DNA from: Oceanotoga teriensis
Lineage (GTDB): Bacteria; Thermotogota; Thermotogae; Petrotogales; Petrotogaceae
NCBI RefSeq assembly: GCF_003148465.1
Contig: NZ_QGGI01000013.1
Location: forward strand, 1-64,000
Direction: 5' to 3'
Length of the DNA stretch: 64,000 bases
The notes under the pieces are model-generated. The model was given only the letters and a program-made list of their open reading frames with translations, did not search any database and was not told the origin of the DNA. Made by a program: the position numbers and the translations under genes. Positions 1 to 8,690 of this stretch are shown here, piece by piece. Within the stretch, counting starts at the first letter, position 1. The number at the start of each line of letters is the position of its first letter.

Positions 1-1065
1 TTAAAATCATTAATGAGAAACACATTTAGAGAATTTTATGATTTTAAAAATTTAAAAGAAATGAAGGAAAAAGAAGCAGAACTTTTTGGAGATTTGAATA
101 AAGCTTCTCCAGTAAAGATAATTTTTAAAAAAACAGATATTAAACCTTTTAAAGAATATTTATTGCCTCATAAAATTACTGAAAAAGAAAAATCACTAAT
201 GAAATGTATAAAAGATAGAAGAAAATTTAATATAATTTTTGTTTCAAATGATTATGAAAAATTAATTTGTTATTTAATTATTTTAATTCAATCTTCTATA
301 TTAGGAGGATTAGGAAAAAGATCAAGAAAAGGAAATGGAACATTTAAAATTACAAAAATTAATGAAAAGAAAATAAATTATAAAAAAGATAATAATAATA
401 ATGATAATAATGAAAAGAAAATGGGGGAAGAAAAAACAATTGAAGAAGATATTATATGTTTTGAAATTGATAAATTTTTAAATATTTCATATGAATATTT
501 GAAAAAATTTTTAAAAGAATTGGGACTTAACGAAGTAGAAGAAAAAAAATTAAATTGTTTATTATTAGAAAATTTTATAAATAATAAATTTAATATTAAT
601 GATTTAAAGGATTGTGAATGGGCAAAATTATATGAAGAAGATATAAAAAAGAAAGATGATTATAATTATATAAAAAATGTTTATATTATCGAATTAAAAG
701 AAGATACAGAATATGAAAAATTATTAAATAATATTTCAAAACTAACTCATGAAAGAGTAAGTCTTAAACAAGGAGATGATTTTTTAAAAAAATTAATGAA
801 AAATAAAAAAGATATTGATATAAAAAAAATAAATATAAATGTATTAGGTAATTACAAATCCAGAAACAGATTTGCTGCACCTGTATATGTAACTTTTTGG
901 GAAAATAAAGATAAAAAATATATGATTATAAAAGAGTTAAATTATAATTATATTTTTAAAAAATTAGGGATTGTAATTCCTCAACAGAAAGAAATTCATA
1001 TAAATTATATAAATAATTTTATAAAGTGTTTAAAAAGCATAGTAAGTAAAAGGGGGAGAAAATGA
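1..1065 (+). CDS. cmr1: Type III-B CRISPR RAMP protein Cmr1, 5' end cut by window edge
   Basis: Cmr1 is the RAMP subunit capping the spacer-distal (3' guide) end of the Cmr effector complex. The reading frame is open to base 1, and the first readable residues (LKSLMRNTFREFY) look like the family's internal 'RGALRFWFRA' helix, so the start lies upstream of the window and the first in-window ATG (position 13) is not the start. Supporting motifs are EKEAELFG with a following AS, and the glycine-rich GGLGKRSRKG segment near codon 100, both typical of Cmr1. A run of Asn/Asp/Lys codons around 385-440 forms a low-complexity insertion. It overlaps cas10 by 4 bp, so the two are translationally coupled at the head of the visible operon. 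Confidence 0.85.
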   Translation, partial: LKSLMRNTFREFYDFKNLKEMKEKEAELFGDLNKASPVKIIFKKTDIKPFKEYLLPHKITEKEKSLMKCIKDRRKFNIIFVSNDYEKLICYLIILIQSSILGGLGKRSRKGNGTFKITKINEKKINYKKDNNNNDNNEKKMGEEKTIEEDIICFEIDKFLNISYEYLKKFLKELGLNEVEEKKLNCLLLENFINNKFNINDLKDCEWAKLYEEDIKKKDDYNYIKNVYIIELKEDTEYEKLLNNISKLTHERVSLKQGDDFLKKLMKNKKDIDIKKININVLGNYKSRNRFAAPVYVTFWENKDKKYMIIKELNYNYIFKKLGIVIPQQKEIHINYINNFIKCLKSIVSKRGRK

Positions 1066-2933
1066 AATATCTTTTTGGAATAACAATAGGACCCGTTCAA
1101 TCTTTTATTATAGAATCAAGAAAATTAAAAGATTTGTACAATAGTAGTAAGATAATATCATATTTTTCTAAAGCAATAATAATTGATAAATTAAAAAATA
1201 ATGAAAAAATAAAAAAAGAAGTAATATATCCATGTATTAAAACAGATAATGTAGATTATGTAGATTATTCTAATTATTTAATAATAGAATTAGAACCCGA
1301 AAAGGAAATAAATTTAAAAGAATATATAGAAAATATTATAAATGAAGTTTTTGATGATTTAGCAGAGAAATTAAAAGAAAAAGTATCAAAAGAAAACACA
1401 TTAAAAGCATTAAAGGAAAACTTTCATGTTTTTTGGGCTGTTGTAGAAATAAAAGAAGAAAATTTATATAAAAATTCATACAATGAATTAAATACTCTTA
1501 TAAAGAGTTTAAAAAACACTTATGAATTTGATAATAAATTTGAGCAAGAAGAAGGAAAATATAAGTGTAGTATATGTGGTAAAAGAAATGGTGAAAATAA
1601 GGATAATGAAGAAATATTATGTGATTTATGCTATTTTAAAAGGAAATTTGATTTTGAAAAAACATCAACAGAAACACCAAAAAATTCATTTCCTTCAGTA
1701 TATGATATTTCAATACATAATTGGGAAAATACAATACACAAAAATGGTTCAAGTTATGAGAAAATTATAAAAAGTGAGCTTTCAAAAAATCATAATATCC
1801 ATGATAATCATAATGAGTATTTAAAATATATTAATTTTGAAAATAAAAAATATTATAACCCAGATGAGTTTAAAAAAATTATAAATATTATGGAAAATAA
1901 AGATTCAAATAATTTAAAAAAATGCGAAGAATATAAAAAAGAGATAAATAAAAGTATTAATAAATTAAACGAAAAATATTTAAATCTAATTTATAAAAGT
2001 TTGATTAATATATATAAAGATAATAAAATACCAAAACCTAACTTTGAATATTGTTTTATTCAATTTGATATAGATAGTTTAGGAAAATGGATGAGTAGTG
2101 AAAAGGTAATAAAGTCAAAAGACTTACAAAGAGAATTTTCAGAAGAATTGAGTAATTTTTCTGAAAGAATTTCATGTAAAATAAAAGATGAAGATAAAGC
2201 TAAAGATGTTAAAGTAATATATTCTGGTGGAGATGATTTTTTGGCAGTAACTTCATTAGAGAGATTAGAATATATTTTTTATATTATTGATGAATCTTAT
2301 AAAGAATTATTACCAAAGTTAAAAAAATATTTTGGATATGAAAACAAACTTACTTATTCATTAAGTGTTACCATAGCACAGTGTAAAGATCCTATGAGTT
2401 ATGCATTGGAAAAAACAAGGTTAGAATTAAATAATGTAAAAGAAAGATATGATAGTAAATATCAAAAAGATGGAGTTGCTATAAATTATATTATAAATAA
2501 CGGTAAAGAAATAACAGCTTATATGAAAAAAAGTGAATTTAAAGAACTTTTAGAATTAAAAAATTATTATAAAAACTTAAGTTTAGATAAAAATAAAATA
2601 TCATTTTCATATATAGATAAAATATTTGAAGAATTTAAAGTTTTTGACTATAAAAAAATTACTAATGATGAAAAAAATTCATTGTATGAAATAATGTCAG
2701 AAGATATTAAAAGAATTATTTTAAGGAGTATCGATAAAAAAGAATATTCTGAATATATACGTGAATTAAATTATTTTATAAGAGAAACTATAAAAAATAA
2801 TACACAAGAATATAAAAGTAATTATCTTAATATTGATTTTAAAAATATAATAAATGTTTTAAAGATTCATAAAAAAATTTGTGAAACTAATTTTATTAAA
2901 TTAAAAGATGGGAATGATAAAAATGGAATATAA
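1062..2933 (+). CDS. cmr2: Cas10/Cmr2, type III-B large subunit, cyclase-type, no HD domain
   Basis: Large subunit of the Cmr complex. On target-RNA binding this family makes cyclic oligoadenylate from ATP through its Palm domain. The protein begins directly with the Palm-1 signature GPVQSFI (about residues 11-17). It has a zinc knuckle (CxxC at 169/172 and 187/190) and the intact cyclase motif SGGDDF with GGDD at 389-392. At 623 residues it lacks the N-terminal HD nuclease found in longer Cas10 proteins; no HD pair precedes Palm-1. Loss of HD single-strand DNase activity suggests the complex relies on second-messenger effectors, which fits the CARF nuclease two genes downstream. Its 3' end overlaps cmr3. 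Confidence 0.93.
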   Translation: MKYLFGITIGPVQSFIIESRKLKDLYNSSKIISYFSKAIIIDKLKNNEKIKKEVIYPCIKTDNVDYVDYSNYLIIELEPEKEINLKEYIENIINEVFDDLAEKLKEKVSKENTLKALKENFHVFWAVVEIKEENLYKNSYNELNTLIKSLKNTYEFDNKFEQEEGKYKCSICGKRNGENKDNEEILCDLCYFKRKFDFEKTSTETPKNSFPSVYDISIHNWENTIHKNGSSYEKIIKSELSKNHNIHDNHNEYLKYINFENKKYYNPDEFKKIINIMENKDSNNLKKCEEYKKEINKSINKLNEKYLNLIYKSLINIYKDNKIPKPNFEYCFIQFDIDSLGKWMSSEKVIKSKDLQREFSEELSNFSERISCKIKDEDKAKDVKVIYSGGDDFLAVTSLERLEYIFYIIDESYKELLPKLKKYFGYENKLTYSLSVTIAQCKDPMSYALEKTRLELNNVKERYDSKYQKDGVAINYIINNGKEITAYMKKSEFKELLELKNYYKNLSLDKNKISFSYIDKIFEEFKVFDYKKITNDEKNSLYEIMSEDIKRIILRSIDKKEYSEYIRELNYFIRETIKNNTQEYKSNYLNIDFKNIINVLKIHKKICETNFIKLKDGNDKNGI

Positions 2934-4086
2934 TTTATTAAAAATCAAACCAACTGATAATACTTTTTTTGGAACAGGAAATCAGTTTAATTATGAAATA
3001 AATAATATACTTAAAAGTATGAATATAGCATATCCTTCTACTTTTTTTGGAGGTATATTTACTGCAATTTTATCTAAAAATAAAAGTTTTAGACAAGAAT
3101 TTTTTCAAAAAAAATATTATGATCATGAAAAAATATTAGAAATTAGACAGATTTATTTATACAATGAAATTGAAAACAAGTTTTATATAAAAGCTCCTTT
3201 AGATTTGTTTTTTGATAAAGACAATAAAAATGAAATTAAATTAGGTAAATTTAAAAAATGTGATGATTATACATGTTTGAAATATAATTATTATCTATCT
3301 TCTGATAAAAGTTTTGAAAAAGTAAAAGATTGTTTTATAGAATTAGAGTTTGATTTAGAATCTTATGTTAAAAATGAAATCTTTTTAATAGAATTAAAAA
3401 ATGAAAATGAAATATTTTCAAAAAACAATAAAATTGGTATTTCAATAGATAAAAAAACAAAAAATGTTGAGATGGGTAAACTTTATAAGATTCAACAAAC
3501 TGAATTTATAAAAGATGAGTGGTCTTTTGTTGTTGAGTACAAAATAAATAAAGAATATTTAAAAAACAAATATGAACTTAAAGGCTTAGATTTAGATTCA
3601 GATTTAGATTTAAAAATAGGATTCTTGAAGTTGGGTGGAGAAAATAAAGTTTGTAAATATGAAAATATAGAAAGTAAAGAAATAAAAAATTTTCAAAAAT
3701 TAATAGAAGATGATCAAAAAATTTTAAAAAAAGGATTTTATAAAATTATTCTAACGAGCGACAGTTATTTTACCAAGGATATAAATCAAATATTTGAAAA
3801 TAAAAATATAGAATTATTATCGATAGTTAATGACAAACCAATTTATATTGGTGGATATGATATGGAAAAAAGAAATAAAAAGTCAAGTAATGAAAAAGGT
3901 ATTAGAAAAATGTATAAAGGATATTCGGCTGGAAGTATTTTTTTAGTAGAAACTAAAGAAGATAATATAGATTTAAATGAATGTATAAAGAATTATATAG
4001 ATTTAAATGAATGTACAAAAAATTGTAAAGGTTTTAATAACTATATAGTAGTTGAGTGCAATAATATTGAGGAGGAAACAATATGA
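2923..4086 (+). CDS. cmr3: Type III-B CRISPR RAMP protein Cmr3
   Basis: Cmr3 is the Cas5-like RAMP that holds the 5' repeat-derived tag of the crRNA in the Cmr complex. The N-terminus (KIKPTDNTFFGTGNQF followed by YPSTFFGGIFTAI) matches the Cmr3 'PLDPLFFRDGRPF...P.P.T..GALR' pattern. I chose the ATG at 2923 because GGGA lies about nine bases upstream; an in-frame ATG at 2908 is the alternative. The last third contains a tandem in-frame duplication of ten codons (3967-3996 and 3997-4026, IDLNEC repeated). The gene overlaps cmr2 upstream and shares an ATGA overlap with the nuclease gene downstream, so all three are probably made in proportion. Confidence 0.85.
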   Translation: MEYNLLKIKPTDNTFFGTGNQFNYEINNILKSMNIAYPSTFFGGIFTAILSKNKSFRQEFFQKKYYDHEKILEIRQIYLYNEIENKFYIKAPLDLFFDKDNKNEIKLGKFKKCDDYTCLKYNYYLSSDKSFEKVKDCFIELEFDLESYVKNEIFLIELKNENEIFSKNNKIGISIDKKTKNVEMGKLYKIQQTEFIKDEWSFVVEYKINKEYLKNKYELKGLDLDSDLDLKIGFLKLGGENKVCKYENIESKEIKNFQKLIEDDQKILKKGFYKIILTSDSYFTKDINQIFENKNIELLSIVNDKPIYIGGYDMEKRNKKSSNEKGIRKMYKGYSAGSIFLVETKEDNIDLNECIKNYIDLNECTKNCKGFNNYIVVECNNIEEETI

Positions 4087-5438
4087 GCGATGGAATTGAA
4101 GCAATGGTAATATGTTCTACATTGAATCAAATAACAAATTATTTGATGATAAAAAAATATAAACCTAAAAAAATATACAATATTACATATAAAAATGATG
4201 ATGATAATAAATTTGATAATGAGAAATGGGATGAGTATTTAAAAGAACAATTAAAAAAAGATAAAGACTTTGAGAATTTTGAGAATAAAGACTGGAATAA
4301 AGTCTTAAAATATAAGTTAGAAGAAGATAAAAAATATTTTATAGACATAAAGTTATCTTTGAAAGAAACACTTCAAATAGAAAAAATAAAAAAAAGATTT
4401 GAAACCTTAAAAGATAAAGAAGAAGAAATTTATTGGCACATTACAGGGGGTCAAAGATTAATAGCTATGGTTATAAAAAATATTATAAAAGATAGAAAAA
4501 AAGATAAAATTTTATATGTAGAAGGAAATACAGAAAAATTAATAAGTTATGATTATGAATTTAATCCAACAGAAGAATCATATAATGATAATAGTTTGAA
4601 TTTTAATCAAGCTTTGAGTTTAGTTGGTTTTAATTTATCAGAAAAAAATATAAAAAAAGAAGAGTCTAAAAATAAAGATATAAGAGAGTTTATAGAAAAA
4701 GAAATTATAAGTAATAAGGAAGAATATAAATTTTATTTAAACTTATATGATTTTTTTATTGATAAAGATATGGGAAAAGACTTTAAAATAAACAAAGAGA
4801 TCTTAAATGATATTAAAACAGAAAAAGATAACATTAATTTTAATGAAGATTATTGTACAAGTTTTAAAAATGCATTAATATTTTCTAATAGAATAAAAGA
4901 TAAAGTAAAAAGAAAAGAATTTATAAAAGAGATTTTTGAAAAAATAAAAGAAATAAATAAAGAATTAGATTTTGAGTGTTGTGATTCTCGTTTTGGATAT
5001 ATTTTTGAGAAAATTATACTTTATAAAATAATTTCATTAATACAAGAAGAAGATAATAAAATTTCTGATATTATTGCAAGTATGAAAGCATTATCAAATG
5101 ATAATACTGTTAAAGGTATTGTTGATGAAATAGATATAGCTTTATTAAAAAATACTGGTAAAATAATAAATTTAGAATGTAAATCTGGAAAAATGGATGG
5201 AGATAATGCTAAAAGTAATAAATATACTACTTATAGGCTATCTGGAGTTTTTGGTATGCCGTATTTAGTAACTCCGTTACTTGAAGGGGAAGAAAATGTT
5301 AATGAAAAAGAAAATCCAGAAAAAGAAAAGTTTATTTTGAAAAAATCTATTGAAGCTTTTAATTCTGCTAAGAGAGCTGAATTAAAAGTAATAAATTTTA
5401 ATAAATTAACAAAAGAAATAATTAAAATAATAAAATAA
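4083..5438 (+). CDS. CARF-domain PD-(D/E)XK nuclease (Card1/Can2, DUF1887-like) inside the cmr operon
   Basis: Probable ancillary effector activated by the cyclic oligoadenylate made by Cas10. The N-terminal ~170 residues look like a CARF Rossmann fold, with a ligand-loop motif HITGGQRLIAM starting at H119 that resembles the 'NITGGTK' loop of Card1/Can2 proteins. The C-terminal part has a PD-(D/E)XK nuclease signature: GYIFEK helix, DEID at 348-351 and LECKSG with E365-x-K367. All acidic positions and the lysine are present, so it is likely active. In characterised relatives this fold nicks DNA or cuts RNA after cA4 binding; the actual substrate here is inferred. It sits between cmr3 and cmr4 with an ATGA overlap and an upstream GGAGG, so it is co-expressed with the complex. 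Confidence 0.85.
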   Translation: MSDGIEAMVICSTLNQITNYLMIKKYKPKKIYNITYKNDDDNKFDNEKWDEYLKEQLKKDKDFENFENKDWNKVLKYKLEEDKKYFIDIKLSLKETLQIEKIKKRFETLKDKEEEIYWHITGGQRLIAMVIKNIIKDRKKDKILYVEGNTEKLISYDYEFNPTEESYNDNSLNFNQALSLVGFNLSEKNIKKEESKNKDIREFIEKEIISNKEEYKFYLNLYDFFIDKDMGKDFKINKEILNDIKTEKDNINFNEDYCTSFKNALIFSNRIKDKVKRKEFIKEIFEKIKEINKELDFECCDSRFGYIFEKIILYKIISLIQEEDNKISDIIASMKALSNDNTVKGIVDEIDIALLKNTGKIINLECKSGKMDGDNAKSNKYTTYRLSGVFGMPYLVTPLLEGEENVNEKENPEKEKFILKKSIEAFNSAKRAELKVINFNKLTKEIIKIIK

Positions 5439-5457
5439 AGATTTAGGGGGAAATAAA

Positions 5458-6408
5458 ATGTACGATAATGCAAAAATGATTTATATAAAAACATTAACTC
5501 CAACACATGCAGGAGCAGGACAAACACTTCAAAATGTTGATATGCCTATTCAAAGGGAAACAAATACCAATATTCCAAAGATAGAAGGTTCTAGTTTAAA
5601 AGGATCTATAAAGCATAGTATATATAGAAAAATTAAAATTAATGAAAAAGATGTTAATGAAGAAGATGTTAATGAAGAAGAAAAAATGTTAAATAAAATA
5701 TTTGGTAATGATAATGGAGATTCAGCAAGTAGAATAGGTTTTACAGATGCAAAGTTATTATTTTTTCCAATAAAATCAACTACTGAAATATATAAATTAA
5801 TTACATGCCCTTATGTATTAAAAAGATGGGTAGAAGATTTAGAATATTGCGAAAAAGAAGATCTTAATTATATAAATTTTGATTCTATAAAAAGTATAAG
5901 TATAAGTGAAGGAGAATGTATATCTTTAAATAAAGGCTCACAAGTATTAGAAGAATATATATTTGAAAATAATGAAAATAACAAAAATAAAATTAATGAA
6001 ATTACAGAAATTTTAAAAAAATTTGATATAGAAATTTCTGAAATAGAAAAAAGAATTGTAATATTAAATGATACAGACTTTATTGATTTAGTTAGTATGT
6101 ACACTGAAATAATAACAAGAAATAGAATAGATCCAAAAAAGGGTGTTGCTGAAAATAAAGGGTTATTTACAGAAGAATATTTGCCAACAGAAACAATAAT
6201 GTATTTTATGGCCTTATCTTCACCTGATTTTTTTGAGAAAGTAGATGAAACAAGTATAAATCCTTTTGATTATTTAGAGAAAGAGTTAGATTATGTTTTT
6301 CATGTTGGAGGGTATTCTACTATTGGTAAAGGGTTAGTAAAGAGAACAAAAATAACAAAAACAGCTAATAAACCAGATAATTCTGAAAATGAAGATGGTG
6401 GGAAATAA
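5458..6408 (+). CDS. cmr4: Type III-B CRISPR RAMP protein Cmr4 (backbone, target-RNA cleaving)
   Basis: Cmr4 is the Cas7-like backbone subunit that polymerises along the crRNA and cuts target RNA at 6-nt intervals. The N-terminus carries the family pattern TLTPTHAGAG, then NVDMPIQRE, then PKIEGSSLKGSIKH. Asp28 in VDMPIQRE corresponds to the catalytic loop aspartate of characterised Cmr4 proteins, so slicing should be retained. A charged repeat (NEKDVNEEDVNEEE, about residues 61-74) looks like a codon-repeat expansion. The C-terminus has HVGGYSTIGKGLVK, the usual glycine-rich RAMP loop. An AGGGGGA site precedes the ATG, and the stop codon overlaps cmr5 as TAATG. Confidence 0.95.
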   Translation: MYDNAKMIYIKTLTPTHAGAGQTLQNVDMPIQRETNTNIPKIEGSSLKGSIKHSIYRKIKINEKDVNEEDVNEEEKMLNKIFGNDNGDSASRIGFTDAKLLFFPIKSTTEIYKLITCPYVLKRWVEDLEYCEKEDLNYINFDSIKSISISEGECISLNKGSQVLEEYIFENNENNKNKINEITEILKKFDIEISEIEKRIVILNDTDFIDLVSMYTEIITRNRIDPKKGVAENKGLFTEEYLPTETIMYFMALSSPDFFEKVDETSINPFDYLEKELDYVFHVGGYSTIGKGLVKRTKITKTANKPDNSENEDGGK

Positions 6409-6959
6409 TGAGCTTAAAAAATATGAATTTAGAAGTATCAAAGTATGCACTTGAATGTGTAGAAAGAGTTATAAAAAATGAAAATGACTATAATGACTAT
6501 AATAAACCAAATCCAAAGTCTGTCGATAAAAAAAGTTATAAGACTTTAGTAAAAAAAATGTCTACATTAATACAAAAAAATGGTTTCATAAATACAATAG
6601 TTTTTTTAATGTCAAAAGCAAATGAAAAAAATTATAAAAATGGAGAAAAAATAGTAAGAAATAATGATGAATTGAAAAAAATACATTCTAAACAACATTA
6701 TAATTTGATATTACAAGATATACTAAATTGGCATAAAGAAAATCCTAAAATCGAATTAGAATTACAAAATCTATCAGAAAATTATGATTTTAACACTAAA
6801 AAAGTTCAAGAATATATAAAATTTTTATATGATTTAAATTCACAGGAATACAGATTAATAACAAAAGAAATGATGACATTATTTGGTTGGATAAAAAGAT
6901 TTGCCGATGCCATGATAGAAAGTGAAGATAAAACCTCTGAAAATAATGGAGGGGATTAA
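6408..6959 (+). CDS. cmr5: Type III-B CRISPR small subunit Cmr5
   Basis: Cmr5 is the all-helical small subunit that lines the belly of the Cmr complex opposite Cmr4. At 183 residues it is somewhat long for the family. Recognisable pieces are SKYALECVERV at the N-terminus, KKMSTLIQKNGFINTIVFLMSK in the middle and EYRLITKEMMTLFGWIKRFA near the end, matching the family's 'NG(L)...FL.SK' and 'T.E...WLKRFA' signatures. It starts on the ATG overlapping the cmr4 stop (TAATG) and ends two bases before cmr6, consistent with one polycistronic operon. Confidence 0.9.
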   Translation: MSLKNMNLEVSKYALECVERVIKNENDYNDYNKPNPKSVDKKSYKTLVKKMSTLIQKNGFINTIVFLMSKANEKNYKNGEKIVRNNDELKKIHSKQHYNLILQDILNWHKENPKIELELQNLSENYDFNTKKVQEYIKFLYDLNSQEYRLITKEMMTLFGWIKRFADAMIESEDKTSENNGGD

Positions 6960-6960
6960 T

Positions 6961-7848
6961 ATGGAAATAGAAAAAACTAATAAAGATATTGTTTTTAAAT
7001 ATGATAATAATAAAAAAGAAATGATATATTATACATATAAAAAAATTCATTTGAATTTAAAAAATAGAAATAATTCAATATCTAATTTAAATTTAAAAAT
7101 TAATAAATTTACTAAAAAAAATAGATTATTAAAAGAGTATGGTTTAAATATTAATTTAAAAAAATTAAAACCAAATTTAAATGAAATAATTAATACATAT
7201 AAAAAAAGTTATATTTATATTAAACTTGTAGGAAAAATAGAGAATAAATTAATAATTGGATTAGGAGGACATTCTGTAATCGAAACAGATATTACAATGC
7301 ATCATACATATGGTATACCGTATATTCCAGGATCAGCTTTAAAAGGTGTATTAAGAAATTACATAATAAAAAAATATTATATTAATGATGAAATTAAAAA
7401 TTTAAAAGAACTAGAAAAAGAAATAAGTGAAGATAAATTATTTAATGATATATTTGGTGGAGAAGAAAATATGGGAGGATTAATATTTTTAGACAGCTTT
7501 CCAGAAGAAAAAGTAAAAATAAAAACAGATATAATGACTCCTCATTATCCTAATTATTTTGGAAGTGAAAATCAATGTCCAAGAGATGATGAAAAAGTTA
7601 ACCCAGTTAAATTTTTAGTTTTAGAAGGAGATAAAAAAGAAGAATACGATTTTGAATTTAATCTATTTATTGATAAATTAAAAGTTAATAAAAAACTAAG
7701 CGATTACAAAAAATCTGAAATTTCAAACTCTGAAAATGAAAATAAAACATTAAAAGAATTTATAGAACTAAATTTAAAAGAAGCATTAGAATTAAATGGA
7801 ATTGGTGGAAAAACATCTGTTGGATACGGATTTTTTTCATTTGACTAA
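6961..7848 (+). CDS. cmr6: Type III-B CRISPR RAMP protein Cmr6
   Basis: Cmr6 is a RAMP subunit next to Cmr1 at the spacer-distal end of the Cmr complex. Diagnostic motifs are TYGIPYIPGSALKGVLRNYI (about residues 116-135), FNDIFGGEENMGGLIFLDSFP and the closing GIGGKTSVGYGFF loop. The ATG at 6961 is chosen because AATGGAGGGGAT lies just upstream; the same frame extends back to an ATG at 6922 but that one has no ribosome-binding site and overlaps cmr5. It is the last gene of the operon and its stop codon runs into an intrinsic terminator. Confidence 0.93.
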   Translation: MEIEKTNKDIVFKYDNNKKEMIYYTYKKIHLNLKNRNNSISNLNLKINKFTKKNRLLKEYGLNINLKKLKPNLNEIINTYKKSYIYIKLVGKIENKLIIGLGGHSVIETDITMHHTYGIPYIPGSALKGVLRNYIIKKYYINDEIKNLKELEKEISEDKLFNDIFGGEENMGGLIFLDSFPEEKVKIKTDIMTPHYPNYFGSENQCPRDDEKVNPVKFLVLEGDKKEEYDFEFNLFIDKLKVNKKLSDYKKSEISNSENENKTLKEFIELNLKEALELNGIGGKTSVGYGFFSFD

Positions 7849-7880
7849 AAAGAAGATTTAAATCTTCTTTTTGGTTTTTT
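7847..7880 (+). terminator. Intrinsic terminator of the cmr operon
   Basis: A perfect 26-bp palindrome (7847-7872; arms AAAAAGAAGATTT and its complement) overlaps the cmr6 stop codon and is followed by GG and six T residues. It separates the cmr transcript from the CRISPR leader. Confidence 0.85.
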
Positions 7881-7908
7881 ATAATAAAAAATTTCCAGGT
7901 GATGGAAG

Positions 7909-8064
7909 TTGAAAAACTGATAGAAATAGTATATAATAATAATTAGGAAAGAAAAAAGGAAGAAATTTTAATTGAGATGAAATCGCTGGAACTAAAATCA
8001 GTAAATGTATTGATAATAAGTGTTTTAGCATATTGATGATTTCTGGAATCCTTTATTCATGACT
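7909..8064 (+). promoter_or_regulatory. CRISPR leader with near-consensus promoter
   Basis: The 184-bp gene-free stretch before the first repeat contains TTGAAA (7909-7914) and TATAAT (7932-7937) with a 17-bp spacer, a near-consensus sigma-70-type promoter pointing into the array. The predicted start is about 120 bp before the first repeat. This direction agrees with the array polarity shown by degenerate repeats at the far end. No further repeat copy is visible in the leader. Confidence 0.65.
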
Positions 8065-8560
8065 CTCTAACAATAACAAGAATTGTATTTAAATGCTACC
8101 ATCTAAGCTTTCCACAATCTTGTGATTATCCTCTAACAATAACAAGAATTGTATTTAAATAGAAAATCCAACGCATTTATACCCCAGTCCCTCATGCTCT
8201 AACAATAACAAGAATTGTATTTAAATTTAGCACTTTTTGTGCTAAATCCGTCGGGGTATCTAACTCTAACAATAACAAGAATTGTATTTAAATAGCTTTT
8301 GAAAGACTTGATATTTCTTTTTCTGATAGACTCTAACAATAACAAGAATTGTATTTAAATACAATAGCCTCTTTTAAAGATGTGTTTATTTCTAAACTCT
8401 AACAATAACAAGAATTGTATTTAAATATTTCCCTCCTCTGACTTGTTCACTTAGTATGCACATCCTCTAACAATAACAAGGATTGTATTTAAATTCTTCT
8501 GAATAAGTTTCCTTTCCGTATGGATTTTTGCTCTAACAATAACAAGAATTGTATTTAAAC
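8065..8560 (+). CRISPR. CRISPR array, 8 repeats of 30 bp and 7 spacers of 36-38 bp
   Basis: Repeats start at 8065, 8131, 8197, 8264, 8331, 8397, 8465 and 8531. The unit begins CTCTAACAATAACAAG and ends GTATTTAAAT. Repeat 7 has one A-to-G change (position 17 of the unit) and repeat 8 ends in C instead of T, so the leader-distal end is on the right. The terminal ATTTAAAT would be the 8-nt 5' handle after Cas6 cleavage, as in type I-B arrays of clostridia and their relatives. Spacers are 36, 36, 37, 37, 36, 38 and 36 bp. Spacer 3 (8227-8263) contains an internal inverted repeat TTAGCAC...GTGCTAA. Confidence 0.98.
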
Positions 8561-8658
8561 AGTTCTTCTTTCATGTTTCTTTCCTAATCTTATTTAATCT
8601 ATTAAGCCTATAAAATTCCAATAAAAATTTATTTTTTAATTTTATTAATATTGTGTTA

Positions 8659-8676
8659 TTTGTGTGTTATAATTAA
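8659..8676 (+). promoter_or_regulatory. Extended -10 promoter of the cas4-cas1-cas2-cas6 operon
   Basis: TTTGTGTGTTATAATTAA contains a perfect extended -10 (TGT-TATAAT, 8665-8673). No good -35 hexamer is seen at 17 bp, as often with extended -10 promoters. The same 18 bases occur again at 12261-12278 before the acetyltransferase gene. Confidence 0.55.
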
Positions 8677-8690
8677 AAAGAGGTGACATA

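Noticed and set aside
13-60. ATG at position 13 as start of cmr1
   Set aside because: The frame is open to base 1 and the first residues match an internal Cmr1 helix, so the gene is truncated by the window.
8065-8560. Self-targeting spacers
   Set aside because: No spacer match elsewhere in the window was seen by eye; a proper search was not possible.
8561-8650. Further degenerate CRISPR repeats after repeat 8
   Set aside because: No match to CTCTAACAATAAC or GTATTTAAAT at the expected spacing.
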